From: JACKJP01 sp050249695 | Lineage (GTDB): Bacteria; Pseudomonadota; Alphaproteobacteria; Rhizobiales; Tepidamorphaceae | Length of the DNA stretch: 64,000 bases | Direction of reading: 5' to 3' | NCBI GenBank assembly: GCA_050249695.1 | Contig: JBFWQA010000007.1 | Span: forward strand, 46,464 to 110,463 | In this document: one piece after another, positions 45,516-54,231 of the stretch | How positions within the stretch are numbered: the first letter of the stretch is position 1 | Layout: every line of letters starts with the position of its first letter | The notes under the pieces: generated by a model | Database searches by the model: none | What the model saw: only the letters and a program-made list of their open reading frames with translations | What the model was told of the DNA's origin: nothing | Made by a program: the position numbers and the translations under genes

Positions 45516-45536
45516 ACTTGAGTACCGATGTCAAGT
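45516..45536. promoter_or_regulatory. RirA-type iron-responsive operator (TGA-N9-TCA)
   Basis: ACTTGA at 45516-45521 and TCAAGT at 45531-45536 are perfect inverted arms separated by nine bases, giving TGA-N9-TCA at 45519-45533. This matches the iron-responsive operator bound by RirA in rhizobia. It lies in the divergent region between the receptor and hmuP, where it could repress both under iron-replete conditions. Confidence 0.7.
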
Positions 45537-45602
45537 ATACAGAATGGTTCCGCCCAGCCAGCCCGCAGCCAGCCCGGCGTCAAAAAAGGAGACCTTGTCG
45601 CG

Positions 45603-45797
45603 ATGTGCGACTCGACGGTGGGTAATGGCGGCAGGCGGGAAGTGGACGGAGCGTCCGGCGGCGGCGCCGGAAGCGGCGCCCTGATCTATCGCAGTTCGGA
45701 ACTCTTCCGCGGCTGCAACGAGATCATCATACGTCACGATGACGCGAACTACCGATTGAGGATCACACGCCAGGGCAAGCTGATCCTCAACAAGTAG
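45603..45797 (+). CDS. hmuP: Haemin uptake protein HemP/HmuP
   Basis: A 64-residue protein whose C-terminal half is the HemP family: SSELFRGCNEIIIRHDDANYRLRITRQGKLILNK. In Bradyrhizobium HmuP is needed for expression of haem-uptake genes. An upstream in-frame ATG (45528) would put the start inside the iron box, so ATG 45603 is preferred. GGAG lies 11 bases upstream, which is a long spacing. First gene of hmuP-hmuS-hmuT-hmuU-hmuV. Confidence 0.88.
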   Translation: MCDSTVGNGGRREVDGASGGGAGSGALIYRSSELFRGCNEIIIRHDDANYRLRITRQGKLILNK

Positions 45798-45805
45798 GAG
45801 CAAGT

Positions 45806-46879
45806 ATGACGATGCATGAAGGCCGGTCGCAGGCGCGTCCCTCATCGGAAGCGATCCGCAAGGCGCGTGACGATAACCCGAAGATGCGCGAGCGCGATCT
45901 GGCGCACCTTCTCAACATTTCCGAGGCCGAGTTCATCGCCGCCTGGTGCGGATACGGGACGCGCCGGTTGGAGGTCGATTTCGACAGGATTTTCCCGGCG
46001 CTGGAGGGCGCCGGCGAAGTGATGGCACTGACCCGCAACGAAAGCGCCGTGCACGAGAAGATCGGCGTCTACGACAAGTTCATCGGCGGCAAGCACGCCG
46101 CGATGATGCTCGGCGAAAAGATCGACACCAGGATGTTTCCCGGCCGGTGGGCATACGGCTTCGCGGTCGAGAAGAGCGACGGCGACACTGTGCGGCGCAG
46201 CCTCCAGTTCTTCGACAAGGCCGGCGACGCGGTTCACAAGATCCACGCCCGTCCCGCCACCGATCTGAAGGTTTGGGAATCGCTCGTTGACAGCCTGGTC
46301 GGCGAGGATCAATCGGACCGGATCGATGTAGATGTTTCGGCGCGGGAAGGCCGCGGCGCCCGGGACGGCGACGTTCCCTTGCAGGAGCTGCGCGACCGCT
46401 GGCAGCGAATGACCGACACTCATCAGTTCGTCGGCATCCTCAGCAAGCTCGAGCTTTCCCGTCATGCGGCGATCTCGAGCGTCGGTGACGATTTCGCCTG
46501 GCGGCTTGAAGAGGGTGCGGTCGACGCCATGATGAGGCTCGCCGCAGCGGAAGCTCTGCCGATCATGTGCTTTGTCGGCAATCGCGGCTGCATCCAGATT
46601 CACTCCGGGCCGATTGCCAACATTCAGCCGATGGGTCCGTGGCTGAACGTCATGGATGAGGATTTCCACCTTCATCTGCGCACCGATCACATCGTCGAGG
46701 CCTGGGCGGTCCGTAAACCCACCGACAAGGGTCATGTGACCTCGCTGGAGGCCTATGACGCGCAGGGCGAACTCATCATCCAGTTCTTCGGCAAGCGGAT
46801 CGAAGGACAGGACGAACGGGAAGGCTGGCGCTTCATCATGGAGAATCTCCCGCGCAAGCTCGCCACGGACGCTGCATAA
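45806..46879 (+). CDS. hmuS: Haemin-degrading factor HmuS
   Basis: A 357-residue cytosolic haem-binding/degrading protein of the HemS/ChuX fold. Two homologous halves are visible: MRERDLAHLLNISEAEFIAAW with YGFAVEKSDGDTVRRSLQFFDKAGDAVHKIHAR, and ISSVGDDFAWRLEEGAVDAMM with CFVGNRGCIQIHSGPI and AWAVRKPTDKGHVTSLEAYDAQGELIIQFFGKR. It receives haem from HmuTUV. The gene starts 8 bases after hmuP. Confidence 0.93.
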   Translation: MTMHEGRSQARPSSEAIRKARDDNPKMRERDLAHLLNISEAEFIAAWCGYGTRRLEVDFDRIFPALEGAGEVMALTRNESAVHEKIGVYDKFIGGKHAAMMLGEKIDTRMFPGRWAYGFAVEKSDGDTVRRSLQFFDKAGDAVHKIHARPATDLKVWESLVDSLVGEDQSDRIDVDVSAREGRGARDGDVPLQELRDRWQRMTDTHQFVGILSKLELSRHAAISSVGDDFAWRLEEGAVDAMMRLAAAEALPIMCFVGNRGCIQIHSGPIANIQPMGPWLNVMDEDFHLHLRTDHIVEAWAVRKPTDKGHVTSLEAYDAQGELIIQFFGKRIEGQDEREGWRFIMENLPRKLATDAA

Positions 46880-46889
46880 GGAACCCGTC

Positions 46890-47795
46890 ATGCGCCCCAT
46901 TCAACTGCCGTCGCTTGTTCTGCGCGCGTCCGCGATCGTGCTGGCGCTCGGCTGGCTCCTCGCCATGATGATCCCCGCCGGCGCGGAGTCCGAAAAAGAG
47001 GCAATGCCGCGTCGCATCATCGCCATCGGCGGCTCGGTCACGGAGATCGTCTTCGCGCTCGGACAGCAGGACCGGCTCGTCGGCCGCGACACCACCAGCG
47101 TCTATCCGCCGGAGGCGTCTGCCGTGGCCGACGTGGGCTACATCCGCGCCCTGTCGCCGGAAGGCGTTCTTTCCGTCAATCCGGACCTCATCCTCGCCCT
47201 GGAGGGCGCCGGACCACCCGAGACGGTCGGCGTCCTGGAGGAAAGCGGCATCCCGCTCGTCACGATCCCCGAAGGCTATGACGGCGACGCGATCGTCGCG
47301 AAGATTCGTGCCACCGGTAAGGCGCTGGGCGTGCCGGGCAAGGCGGACGAACTGGCGGACAAGGTCTCCCGCGACCTTGCGGCGGCAACCACGACCACCG
47401 CAAAAGGCGAGCCGAAACGCGTTCTGTTCATCCTCTCCATGCAGGGAGGACGGGTCATGGCGGCCGGGTCGCAGACCCATGCCGACGCGATGATCCGGCT
47501 TGCCGGCGGCACCAACGCGCTGGACGACATGAACGGCTACAAGCAGGTCAGCGATGAAGCGGTCATCGAGGCGAAGCCCGACGTCATTCTCATGATGGAC
47601 CGGCGCGGCGACCACGCGATCAGCGACGACGATCTCTTCTCCAACCCGGCTATCAGCCCCACGCCTGCCGGAATCAACCGCAACGTCGTGCGGATGGATG
47701 GCCTCTATCTGCTCGGCTTCGGTCCGCGCACGGCGGAAGCCGTCCGCGATCTCGGCGCTGCGCTGAACGAACAATCTCACGCGGCAAGGAAGTAG
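46890..47795 (+). CDS. hmuT: Periplasmic haem-binding protein HmuT
   Basis: A 301-residue class-III (TroA/BtuF-like) binding protein. ATG 46890 opens the signal peptide MRPIQLPSLVLRASAIVLAL, ending near AGAE. Mature motifs: RIIAIGGSVTEIVFALGQQDRLVGRDTTSVYP, ADVGYIRALSPEGVLSVNPDLILA and GGTNALDDMNGYKQVSDEAV. It carries haem across the periplasm to HmuUV. Confidence 0.93.
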   Translation: MRPIQLPSLVLRASAIVLALGWLLAMMIPAGAESEKEAMPRRIIAIGGSVTEIVFALGQQDRLVGRDTTSVYPPEASAVADVGYIRALSPEGVLSVNPDLILALEGAGPPETVGVLEESGIPLVTIPEGYDGDAIVAKIRATGKALGVPGKADELADKVSRDLAAATTTTAKGEPKRVLFILSMQGGRVMAAGSQTHADAMIRLAGGTNALDDMNGYKQVSDEAVIEAKPDVILMMDRRGDHAISDDDLFSNPAISPTPAGINRNVVRMDGLYLLGFGPRTAEAVRDLGAALNEQSHAARK

Positions 47796-47797
47796 TC

Positions 47798-48895
47798 GTG
47801 CTGATGCGCGCCGATGTGAGCGGCACTCGCCGGAGCCGCTGGGCGTATGCCGACGGCGACCGCGCGGTTCGCGCCCGTGCCACCATCTTGCTGCTCGCCG
47901 CGCTCCTCATCGTCGTGGCGCTGTTTTCGCTCGGATGGGGCGCATCGGATGCGTCGGCCCTGGAAGTCATCGCCCACTGGACAGGCCTTGGCGACGGCGC
48001 GCTGTCGGCGCGGGACCGGTTGATCGTCGAAACAATCCGGCTGCCGCGCGTCATCCTCGGCATTCTCATCGGCGCCGGGCTGGCGGTCGCGGGAGCGATC
48101 CTGCAGGGCCTCTTCCGCAATCCGCTCGCCGACCCCGCCCTTATCGGCGTCACCGCCGGTGCAAGTCTTTGCGCGGTCTTCGTCATCGTTCTCGGCGGAA
48201 CCGTCCTGGCGCCGATGGCCGGCCTGCTCGGCATATACTCGCTGCCGACAGCCGCCTTTATCGGCGGACTGATCGCCTCCTTCGCCCTCTACCGGATCGC
48301 GACCCGCCGCGGCCAGACGTCGGTTGCCACCATGCTGCTCGCCGGCATCGCGCTCACCGCTTTCGCCAGCGCCGTGATGGGCATCCTGATCTTCGTGGCC
48401 AGCGACGCCCAACTGCGCGACCTCGTGTTCTGGAGTCTCGGTTCGGTCGCCGGCGCGACGCCGACGAAGGTACTCGCCACGGCGCCGATCATTCTCCTTG
48501 CACTCGCCGCAACTCCCTTTCTGGCACGGTCGCTGAACGCCCTCGCGCTCGGCGAGGCGACCGCCAGCCATCTGGGAATTCCGGTCCAGCGGATGAAGAC
48601 GATCGCGCTGATCTGTGTTGCGGCGCTGACCGGCGCCTCCGTCGCGGTCTCAGGCGGGATCGGCTTCGTCGGCATCGTCGTGCCGCATCTGTTGCGCCTG
48701 GTGATCGGACCGGACCACCGCTACCTGCTGCCCGCCTCCGCCCTGCTCGGCGGCGCCTTTCTCATCGCCGCCGACGCTGTCAGCCGCACCGTCGTCGCGC
48801 CCGCCGAACTGCCGATCGGCATCGTCACCGCGCTCGTCGGCGCGCCCTTCTTCGTCTGGATCCTGTTGCGCCGACGCGGCCTGCTCGATTTGTGA
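47798..48895 (+). CDS. hmuU: Haem ABC transporter permease HmuU
   Basis: A 365-residue FecCD-type permease with about ten hydrophobic segments. Motifs: RLPRVILGILIGAGLAVAGAILQGLFRNPLADPALIGVTAGA and VSGGIGFVGIVVPHLLRLVIGPDHRYLLPASALLGG. GTG 47798 is chosen, 2 bases after hmuT, because AAGGA lies 7 bases upstream; ATG 47804 is the alternative. Confidence 0.93.
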   Translation: MLMRADVSGTRRSRWAYADGDRAVRARATILLLAALLIVVALFSLGWGASDASALEVIAHWTGLGDGALSARDRLIVETIRLPRVILGILIGAGLAVAGAILQGLFRNPLADPALIGVTAGASLCAVFVIVLGGTVLAPMAGLLGIYSLPTAAFIGGLIASFALYRIATRRGQTSVATMLLAGIALTAFASAVMGILIFVASDAQLRDLVFWSLGSVAGATPTKVLATAPIILLALAATPFLARSLNALALGEATASHLGIPVQRMKTIALICVAALTGASVAVSGGIGFVGIVVPHLLRLVIGPDHRYLLPASALLGGAFLIAADAVSRTVVAPAELPIGIVTALVGAPFFVWILLRRRGLLDL

Positions 48896-48903
48896 GGCAA
48901 AAG

Positions 48904-49695
48904 ATGAGTCTCAAGGCCCATGCCGTCAGCGTCCGTCTCGGGGGACGGCTGATCCTCTGCGATATCGGCCTCACGGCGAAGCCGGGCGAGGTCACGATGA
49001 TCATCGGCCCCAACGGATCGGGCAAGACGACCCTGATGCGGGCATTGACGGGTGAGTTGCCCTGCCAGGGCGAAATCAGCCTCAACGGACGCTGGCTGCG
49101 TGAATACCGGGCCGGGGAACTTGCCGCCTTACGGGCGGTGCTGCCGCAGGAAACGACGCTCTCGTTTCCCTTCACGGTTCGCGAGATCGTCCGCCTCGGG
49201 ATCGCGTCCGCGTCGCACCGGCCCGACCGGGGCGAAGAACGCGAGCGCGTCGACGATGCGCTGGCGCGGGTGGATCTGGCCGGTTTTGCCGGACGCCTTT
49301 ATCAGGAACTCTCGGGTGGCGAACGCCAGCGCGTCCAACTGGCAAGGGTCCTGTGCCAGATCTGGGCGCCGGTCCTTGACGGAGAGCCGCGCTGGCTGTT
49401 CCTCGACGAACCGGTCTCCAGCCTCGATATCAGGCATCAGCTCACGATCATGGAGATCGCGCGCGACTATGCCGGCGCCGGCGGCGGCGTTGTCGCGATC
49501 ATGCACGACCTCAATCTCAGCGCGATGTATGCCGATTCCATCGTCGCCATGTCGGAAGGTCAGGTCGCGGCGGCAGGCGAGCCGGGCGAGGTGCTGACCG
49601 ATCGGCTGTTTTCAACGGTATTCGGTTGCGGCCTGAAGCTCGGACGTGTGCCAGCCGGCCGGCTCTTCGTCCTGCCCCACTCGGCGCGAGGCTGA
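48904..49695 (+). CDS. hmuV: Haem ABC transporter ATPase HmuV
   Basis: A 263-residue ATPase. Walker A IIGPNGSGKTT, signature QELSGGERQRVQLARVL, Walker B WLFLDEPVSSLD and H-loop AIMHDLNLSAMYAD are all intact. ATG 48904 is 8 bases after hmuU; the longer upstream frame is a shadow. It converges with tonB (7-base gap). Confidence 0.94.
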   Translation: MSLKAHAVSVRLGGRLILCDIGLTAKPGEVTMIIGPNGSGKTTLMRALTGELPCQGEISLNGRWLREYRAGELAALRAVLPQETTLSFPFTVREIVRLGIASASHRPDRGEERERVDDALARVDLAGFAGRLYQELSGGERQRVQLARVLCQIWAPVLDGEPRWLFLDEPVSSLDIRHQLTIMEIARDYAGAGGGVVAIMHDLNLSAMYADSIVAMSEGQVAAAGEPGEVLTDRLFSTVFGCGLKLGRVPAGRLFVLPHSARG

Positions 49696-49702
49696 GGTCC
49701 GA

Positions 49703-50641
49703 TCAGGGGCGGGTAAAATAGATCGGCACCGTGAATTCCCACTCTGACTTTCCTGCCTCGGGCGGTATGGAGGGAAACGGTGATGCACGTCGCACCGTAT
49801 CAACGGCCGCGTTGTCCAGCGTCGCATATCCTGAGGATCTGACAATGCGTGGCGTAGAGATATGTCCATTGGGCGCAATGACGAAAGCGACCGTTACGGT
49901 GCCCCGTGCACGGCCTGCACCGCTGGGGAAACGCAGTGCCCGGTTGAGCCGCTGCCGTACAATCCCCCGGTAATTGGAAACGGCCGCATTTCCGCTGCTC
50001 GAAGCGTCAGCACGGCTGCCCGCGCTACCCGCCTGACGCGCCTGCCGGGGATCGGCGGCGCCCTTCATGGTGTCGGTTTCGCCGGAACCCTGCCGCCGGG
50101 CCTGCTGCGGCTTGGGCTTGGGCACGGGCAGTTGCATCCGCTCCGGTGCCTTCGGCGGCGGGGTTTCGCGTCTGGCTTCCACCACCGGACGCCGCACGGG
50201 GTCGGGCAGCGGAACGGTCTCCTCGACCGGCGAAACCGCAAGAACCGCCTCGCTGGCGGGAGCAGGCTCGGCGGCCACCGCCGCGACCGTATCGACCGCC
50301 GGTTCCACCGCCTCGGAAGGATTGGCTTCGGCCAGTTCGGCATGCTCCGGCTCAACAGGCTGAGCATCCGCCTGATCAGGCATCTCCGCGGGCTGCACGA
50401 CCTGCGTCTCTTCCCGCGTCTCGTTCGGCTCCAGCACCTCCGGCCGCTCCACAGGGTCGGCGGTATTTCCCGCCGTCATGTCGGCGAAGGAGCTTCCGAT
50501 GCTGACCGAGCCGGCGGTCTCGCCACCCTCGACCAGAACGTCGTCCTGCCGGCTGGCGAAGAATGCGAGGCCCGCCCCGTGAACGAGGACGGACACCAGC
50601 GCCGCGGCGACCCAGCGCCGTGCTGCCCACCCCGTCTTCAT
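49703..50641 (-). CDS. tonB: Energy transducer TonB
   Basis: A 312-residue protein with an N-terminal membrane anchor (RRWVAAALVSVLVHGAGLAFF, containing the SVLVH motif that contacts ExbB). A long Pro/Glu/Ala-rich periplasmic spacer runs from about 60 to 215 (for example KAPERMQLPVPKPKPQQARR). The C-terminal TonB domain (YRGIVRQRLNRALRFPSGA, then GTVTVAFVIAPNGHI) closes the protein. It transmits proton-motive energy to the haem receptor. Last gene of exbB-exbD-exbD-tonB; its ATG overlaps the preceding exbD stop. Confidence 0.92.
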   Translation of the reverse strand: MKTGWAARRWVAAALVSVLVHGAGLAFFASRQDDVLVEGGETAGSVSIGSSFADMTAGNTADPVERPEVLEPNETREETQVVQPAEMPDQADAQPVEPEHAELAEANPSEAVEPAVDTVAAVAAEPAPASEAVLAVSPVEETVPLPDPVRRPVVEARRETPPPKAPERMQLPVPKPKPQQARRQGSGETDTMKGAADPRQARQAGSAGSRADASSSGNAAVSNYRGIVRQRLNRALRFPSGAGRARGTVTVAFVIAPNGHISTPRIVRSSGYATLDNAAVDTVRRASPFPSIPPEAGKSEWEFTVPIYFTRP

Positions 50642-51036
50642 GACGCCTCCCGCCGTGTGATGATCGTGATCGAACCCGCCCCGAGCTGCCGCAATCTGTC
50701 GGCGATGCCGATCAGTTCGGTCGCCGGCAGCGCGCGATCCACGAGAACTTTCACCGGCTCGGCCGCGGGAACATCCTGCCGGCCCGCCATATAGGCTTCC
50801 AGCGTTGTTTCCGCGCCGCGATAGAATGCCGAACCGTCGGCACGGATCGACAGTGCCTCCGGCGGCGGCGCGGGTTCCGCCTCCTGCGTTTGCGCCGGCG
50901 TGACCTCGGGATCGAGCGGCGGCGCCAGCGTGCCGGCGACAAGGAAAAAGATCAGCATCAGGAACACGACATTGATCAGCGCGATCGTGCTTTCCTGTCG
51001 TCCGGATGCCTTGGGTCGGGGAAGCGTCCTCATCAC
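50638..51036 (-). CDS. exbD: ExbD/TolR-family protein, second copy
   Basis: A 132-residue protein with one N-terminal transmembrane segment (STIALINVVFLMLIFFLVAGTL) preceded by basic residues and followed by a periplasmic domain. The usual membrane aspartate of ExbD (LIDVIF) is Asn here (LINVVF), whereas the neighbouring copy keeps it. It is therefore probably a structural partner in a heteromeric ExbD pair rather than the proton-conducting copy. Confidence 0.9.
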   Translation of the reverse strand: MMRTLPRPKASGRQESTIALINVVFLMLIFFLVAGTLAPPLDPEVTPAQTQEAEPAPPPEALSIRADGSAFYRGAETTLEAYMAGRQDVPAAEPVKVLVDRALPATELIGIADRLRQLGAGSITIITRREAS

Positions 51037-51044
51037 CAGTCCGT

Positions 51045-51428
51045 CTATTTCGCGATGGTCACTTCAAGACCGCCGGCACGGCGCATCTGTTCGATGAGGC
51101 TAACCAGACGCTGCGAGTCGACTTCGCCGCGTACCAGCACCACGGCCGTCCTCGCGCCGGCGCCTTCCAGCTCGGCGAGCGTCGCGGGCAGCGTCTCGTC
51201 GGCGACCGCACGCCCGTTCACGCTGATGCCCCGATCATCGAGGCGCACGAAAATATCCGGCCGCTGCTGCGCCGACGAGGTTCCGCTCGTGCCGGCCGCC
51301 AGTTCGATCTGCGCGAAGCGCGTGAAGGTCGAGGACAGCATGAAGAACAGCAACAGCAGGAAGATGACGTCGATCAGCGGCGTCAGCGCAAGTCGCCGTG
51401 ACCGGCGTATCGCATAGTCAACGCGCAT
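51045..51428 (-). CDS. exbD: ExbD/TolR-family protein, first copy
   Basis: A 127-residue ExbD. The transmembrane segment LTPLIDVIFLLLLFFMLSSTF includes the conserved membrane Asp needed for proton transfer. The periplasmic domain contains RPDIFVRLDDRGISVNGRAV and DSQRLVSLIEQMRRAGGLEVTIAK. It overlaps the end of exbB by 11 bases and precedes the second exbD copy by 8. Confidence 0.93.
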   Translation of the reverse strand: MRVDYAIRRSRRLALTPLIDVIFLLLLFFMLSSTFTRFAQIELAAGTSGTSSAQQRPDIFVRLDDRGISVNGRAVADETLPATLAELEGAGARTAVVLVRGEVDSQRLVSLIEQMRRAGGLEVTIAK

Positions 51429-52104
51429 GCCTCGGACCCGCTTCCGCGTGAATGGCCGACGGCGCCGCGGCCGCCTCGGATTCCTGCGGGCTGAACAGTG
51501 CCGCGGTCAGCGTCTCGACGGCGACGCGCTCGTTCTCCAGCCGTGTCTCGAACCATGTCAGGACCAGCGAAACCGGCATTGCGACGGCCAGTCCGACCGC
51601 CGTCGTCAGCAAGGCGACCCAGATACCGCCCGCCAGGATGGAGGGATCGACGGCATTGCCCGCCGTCTGCAATTGCTGGAACGCCTCGATCATGCCGAGC
51701 ACCGTGCCGAAAAGGCCTAGCAGCGGCGCGATCTGGCTGATGGCATCCAGAAGGCGGAAACCGCGCTGTAGCTCGTGCAGCCTTCCGGTGGCGATGCGCA
51801 CGATCTCTTCCTCGATCTCGGGTCGCGCGGCCCGGCGGCTTGCAAGGCTCATCGCCGCCGCCAGACACGCTCCGACGACGCCCTGGTCCTCTTCCGCGGT
51901 CGCGCGGGCCTCGGCCACGCGGCCCTGACGCCAGGCGGCAACGGCACGCCGCGCCGCACCGTGACGACCGACTCGTTCGGCAAAGAACTGCTGGAGCTTG
52001 AAAACGATCGCAGCGAGGGCGACCAGCGACAGGAGCAGCAACAGCGCGACAACCGGCCCGCCCAGCGCCAGAAACGATCGCAGCGTTTCAACAACATCCA
52101 TCAT
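51418..52104 (-). CDS. exbB: MotA/TolQ/ExbB proton channel family protein
   Basis: A 228-residue inner-membrane protein with three hydrophobic segments: GGPVVALLLLLSLVALAAIVF near the start, then LRLLDAISQIAPLLGLFGTVLGMIEAFQQL and ILAGGIWVALLTTAVGLAVAMPVSLVL. It forms the proton channel that energises TonB. It starts 3 bases after the small exported protein gene. Confidence 0.93.
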   Translation of the reverse strand: MMDVVETLRSFLALGGPVVALLLLLSLVALAAIVFKLQQFFAERVGRHGAARRAVAAWRQGRVAEARATAEEDQGVVGACLAAAMSLASRRAARPEIEEEIVRIATGRLHELQRGFRLLDAISQIAPLLGLFGTVLGMIEAFQQLQTAGNAVDPSILAGGIWVALLTTAVGLAVAMPVSLVLTWFETRLENERVAVETLTAALFSPQESEAAAAPSAIHAEAGPRHAR

Positions 52105-52107
52105 GAA

Positions 52108-52539
52108 TCAGCTCCCGAATTCGATACCGGCGCGCGTACTCAGCCGCAGCGAGCCTATGCAGTCTTTCGCGGTCAGTCTTTCACCTTTGCACTCGGACGC
52201 GCTGTTGACGAGAACGCGGCCGATGTCGTCGCATTCGGTGCCTGAAAGGTCGAACTGGCGCACCTTGGTCTTGTCGGCCGGCAGGTCCTGGAAATCGAGG
52301 ATCATCAGACGCCCGACAAGCCCGTTCCTGTCGAACAGAACGATTTCATAGGCCGCCTTCTCCAGCGCCGCACCGAGCCCGTTATGGACGACGAAGGTTA
52401 CTCGGCATCCTTTGTCGGAAGGCTCCATGCGATTGAGCTCGAGCGCCAGAGTGTCCTCCGCCTGCGATGCCGCCAGACCGTGCGGCCACGTCACGAGAGC
52501 GGCTGCGCCGAGGGCCAGAACGCCAAGCGATCGCCGCAT
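52108..52539 (-). CDS. Small exported protein of unknown function, first gene of the exb-tonB operon
   Basis: A 143-residue protein. ATG 52539 (AAGGAAGG just upstream) opens the signal sequence MRRSLGVLALGAAALVTWPH, cleaved around ASQA. The mature part (VTFVVHNGLGAALEKAAYEIVLFDRNGLVGRLMILDFQDLPADKTKVRQFDL) looks like a small beta-sandwich. Two cysteines in the C-terminal half (ASECKGERLTAKDC) could form a disulphide. I recognise no characterised family. Its position implies a role in iron or haem uptake. Confidence 0.8.
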   Translation of the reverse strand: MRRSLGVLALGAAALVTWPHGLAASQAEDTLALELNRMEPSDKGCRVTFVVHNGLGAALEKAAYEIVLFDRNGLVGRLMILDFQDLPADKTKVRQFDLSGTECDDIGRVLVNSASECKGERLTAKDCIGSLRLSTRAGIEFGS

Positions 52540-52730
52540 TTTCCTTCCTTTCGACTGCCCGACCAATAAAGTTGACAACTACAGTATAGTTTTATGCCCC
52601 GCAAGAGCGCAGAGGTCCGCCCGGGAACGCAATCGCCGCCTGAGCGGTTACAACCGGCAGGCGGCGTCCGGCCGCCACCGCAACGAGGTTCTATCGTGAT
52701 TGCGAGCAAGAGGACAGCGGGAGCCACGCA

Positions 52731-52991
52731 ATGAGCAAGAGCACGAAGCGGCGAGACGATTTGCGGGCGCCGGACGGATCGCCCGTCGGCGAAGAGGAAT
52801 TGCGCGTCCTGCTCGCTGAGGAAGGCTATTCTGCCGACGAACGCGAGGGGTGGCTGAAGGAGGTTCTGACCGCTCTCACGATGGCGCAGGGTCGCGCGCC
52901 AACGGCGGATCGGGAGCAGCTCATTGCCGAGATCAGGGACATCGTCCGGGCCGGAACCGGCCGCAAACCGATGTCTGACGACGTTCTCTGA
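52731..52991 (+). CDS. Small hypothetical protein
   Basis: An 86-residue, highly charged soluble protein (MSKSTKRRDDLRAPDGSP ... GRKPMSDDVL) with two predicted helices around EEELRVLLAEEGYSADEREGWLKEVLTAL and REQLIAEIRDIVRAG. It has no signal peptide, membrane segment or recognisable motif. It lies alone on the plus strand between the divergent exb operon and the convergent acyl-CoA dehydrogenase. The real gene status rests on its codon pattern and position only. Confidence 0.6.
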   Translation: MSKSTKRRDDLRAPDGSPVGEEELRVLLAEEGYSADEREGWLKEVLTALTMAQGRAPTADREQLIAEIRDIVRAGTGRKPMSDDVL

Positions 52992-53009
52992 AGGGCGGGC
53001 GCCCAGGCT

Positions 53010-54134
53010 TCAGGCGTCGCCCGACAGCAACCCGCGCGCGATGATTTCGCGCTGGATCTGATCGGTACCTTCATAGATGCGTGCCGGCCGTACCTCGCGA
53101 TAGAGATGTTCGACGAGATGCCCGCGCCGCAATCCGGCCGCGCCGTGGATCTGCACAGCGCCGTCCACCACGAACTGCGCCGCCTGGGAGGCATAGAGCT
53201 TGGCCATGGACGAGGCCGGGCCAAGCCGCTTCCTGTCGGCCTCGTCATATGCCCGCGCCGCGTCATAGACGAGAAGCCGCGCCGCCTGCAGCCGGGTCGC
53301 CATTTCCGCCAGCAGGTGCGACACGGCCTGGAAGGAGCCGATCGGCTGGCCGAAAGCCTTGCGCTCCCTTGCATAGTCTATGCTGAGCCTGAGCGCCGCC
53401 TCTGCGAGACCTACCGAATGCGCGCCGACCGACGGGCGGAACGCGTCGAAAATGCCCATGCCGATCTTGAACCCCTCCCCGACCGGACCGACGACGTGGC
53501 TGTCGGGCACGAACACCTGGTCGAAATGCATGTTGCCGACCCTGTCCGGCCACAGCGCGTCGATCGCCTCGCCGCTCAGGCCCGGGGAATTCCGCGGCAC
53601 GAGGAAGGCGGTGATGCCCTTGGCGCCGCTGTCCGACGTTCGCGCGAAAACCGTGAAGATGTCGGCATCAGGCGCCTTCATGATCCACGTCTTGGTGCCC
53701 GACAGGGACCAGCCGCCGTCGACTTTCACCGCCGGCATCGCCATGCCGGCGAGATCGGAACCCAGTTCCGGCTCGGTCAGGCAGACCGCCGAGACGGCCT
53801 TGCCGGCAACCACCTTTGGTACCCATTCCCGGCGCGCGTCGGGCAGGGCATGACGCAGGGCGACAAAGATGCCGCCGATCTGGGTCGCGAAGGCTGTCGA
53901 GGCTTCGGTCGAAACGCGCGCCAGACCTTCACGGACCGCGCAGAGCCTGGTCGCGGACACCGTCCCGTCACCGGTGCCGCCGACATCGGCGGAAAAGAAC
54001 GGCGCGAACAGCCCGAGCGCGACCATGTCGCCGATGAGATCGCGATTGACCCTCGCCTCGCCGCCGATCACGACGTGCTTTGCAAGATGCGTGCGCGCAA
54101 GCGCTTCAACCGCATCGGGATCGTTCAGATTCAT
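53010..54134 (-). CDS. Acyl-CoA dehydrogenase
   Basis: A 374-residue FAD enzyme oxidising an acyl-CoA to the enoyl-CoA. ATG 54134 is used (GGGAGGGG upstream). Family motifs: VSAVCLTEPELGSDLAGM, WSLSGTKTWIM, RKAFGQPIGSFQAVSHLLAEMATR and the C-terminal IYEGTDQIQREIIARGL. The family's usual catalytic glutamate position falls in the YEGT stretch. It is divergent from the 54417-57821 gene set, which suggests a common catabolic pathway. Confidence 0.92.
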   Translation of the reverse strand: MNLNDPDAVEALARTHLAKHVVIGGEARVNRDLIGDMVALGLFAPFFSADVGGTGDGTVSATRLCAVREGLARVSTEASTAFATQIGGIFVALRHALPDARREWVPKVVAGKAVSAVCLTEPELGSDLAGMAMPAVKVDGGWSLSGTKTWIMKAPDADIFTVFARTSDSGAKGITAFLVPRNSPGLSGEAIDALWPDRVGNMHFDQVFVPDSHVVGPVGEGFKIGMGIFDAFRPSVGAHSVGLAEAALRLSIDYARERKAFGQPIGSFQAVSHLLAEMATRLQAARLLVYDAARAYDEADRKRLGPASSMAKLYASQAAQFVVDGAVQIHGAAGLRRGHLVEHLYREVRPARIYEGTDQIQREIIARGLLSGDA

Positions 54135-54231
54135 CGAATTCCCCTCCCGCCGACGGCCATGTGAACATGGCGAAACGCCGGAGTTTCGACCAATGACGGT
54201 GTTGCCCGCGCGGCGCAAGCATCATATACAC

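Noticed and set aside
45528..45602. Upstream ATG of hmuP giving an 89-residue protein
   Set aside because: The start would lie inside the iron-responsive operator and the extra residues are not part of the HemP family.
52571..52590. TTGACA followed by TATAGT as a plus-strand sigma-70 promoter
   Set aside because: The elements are only about ten bases apart, too close for sigma-70.
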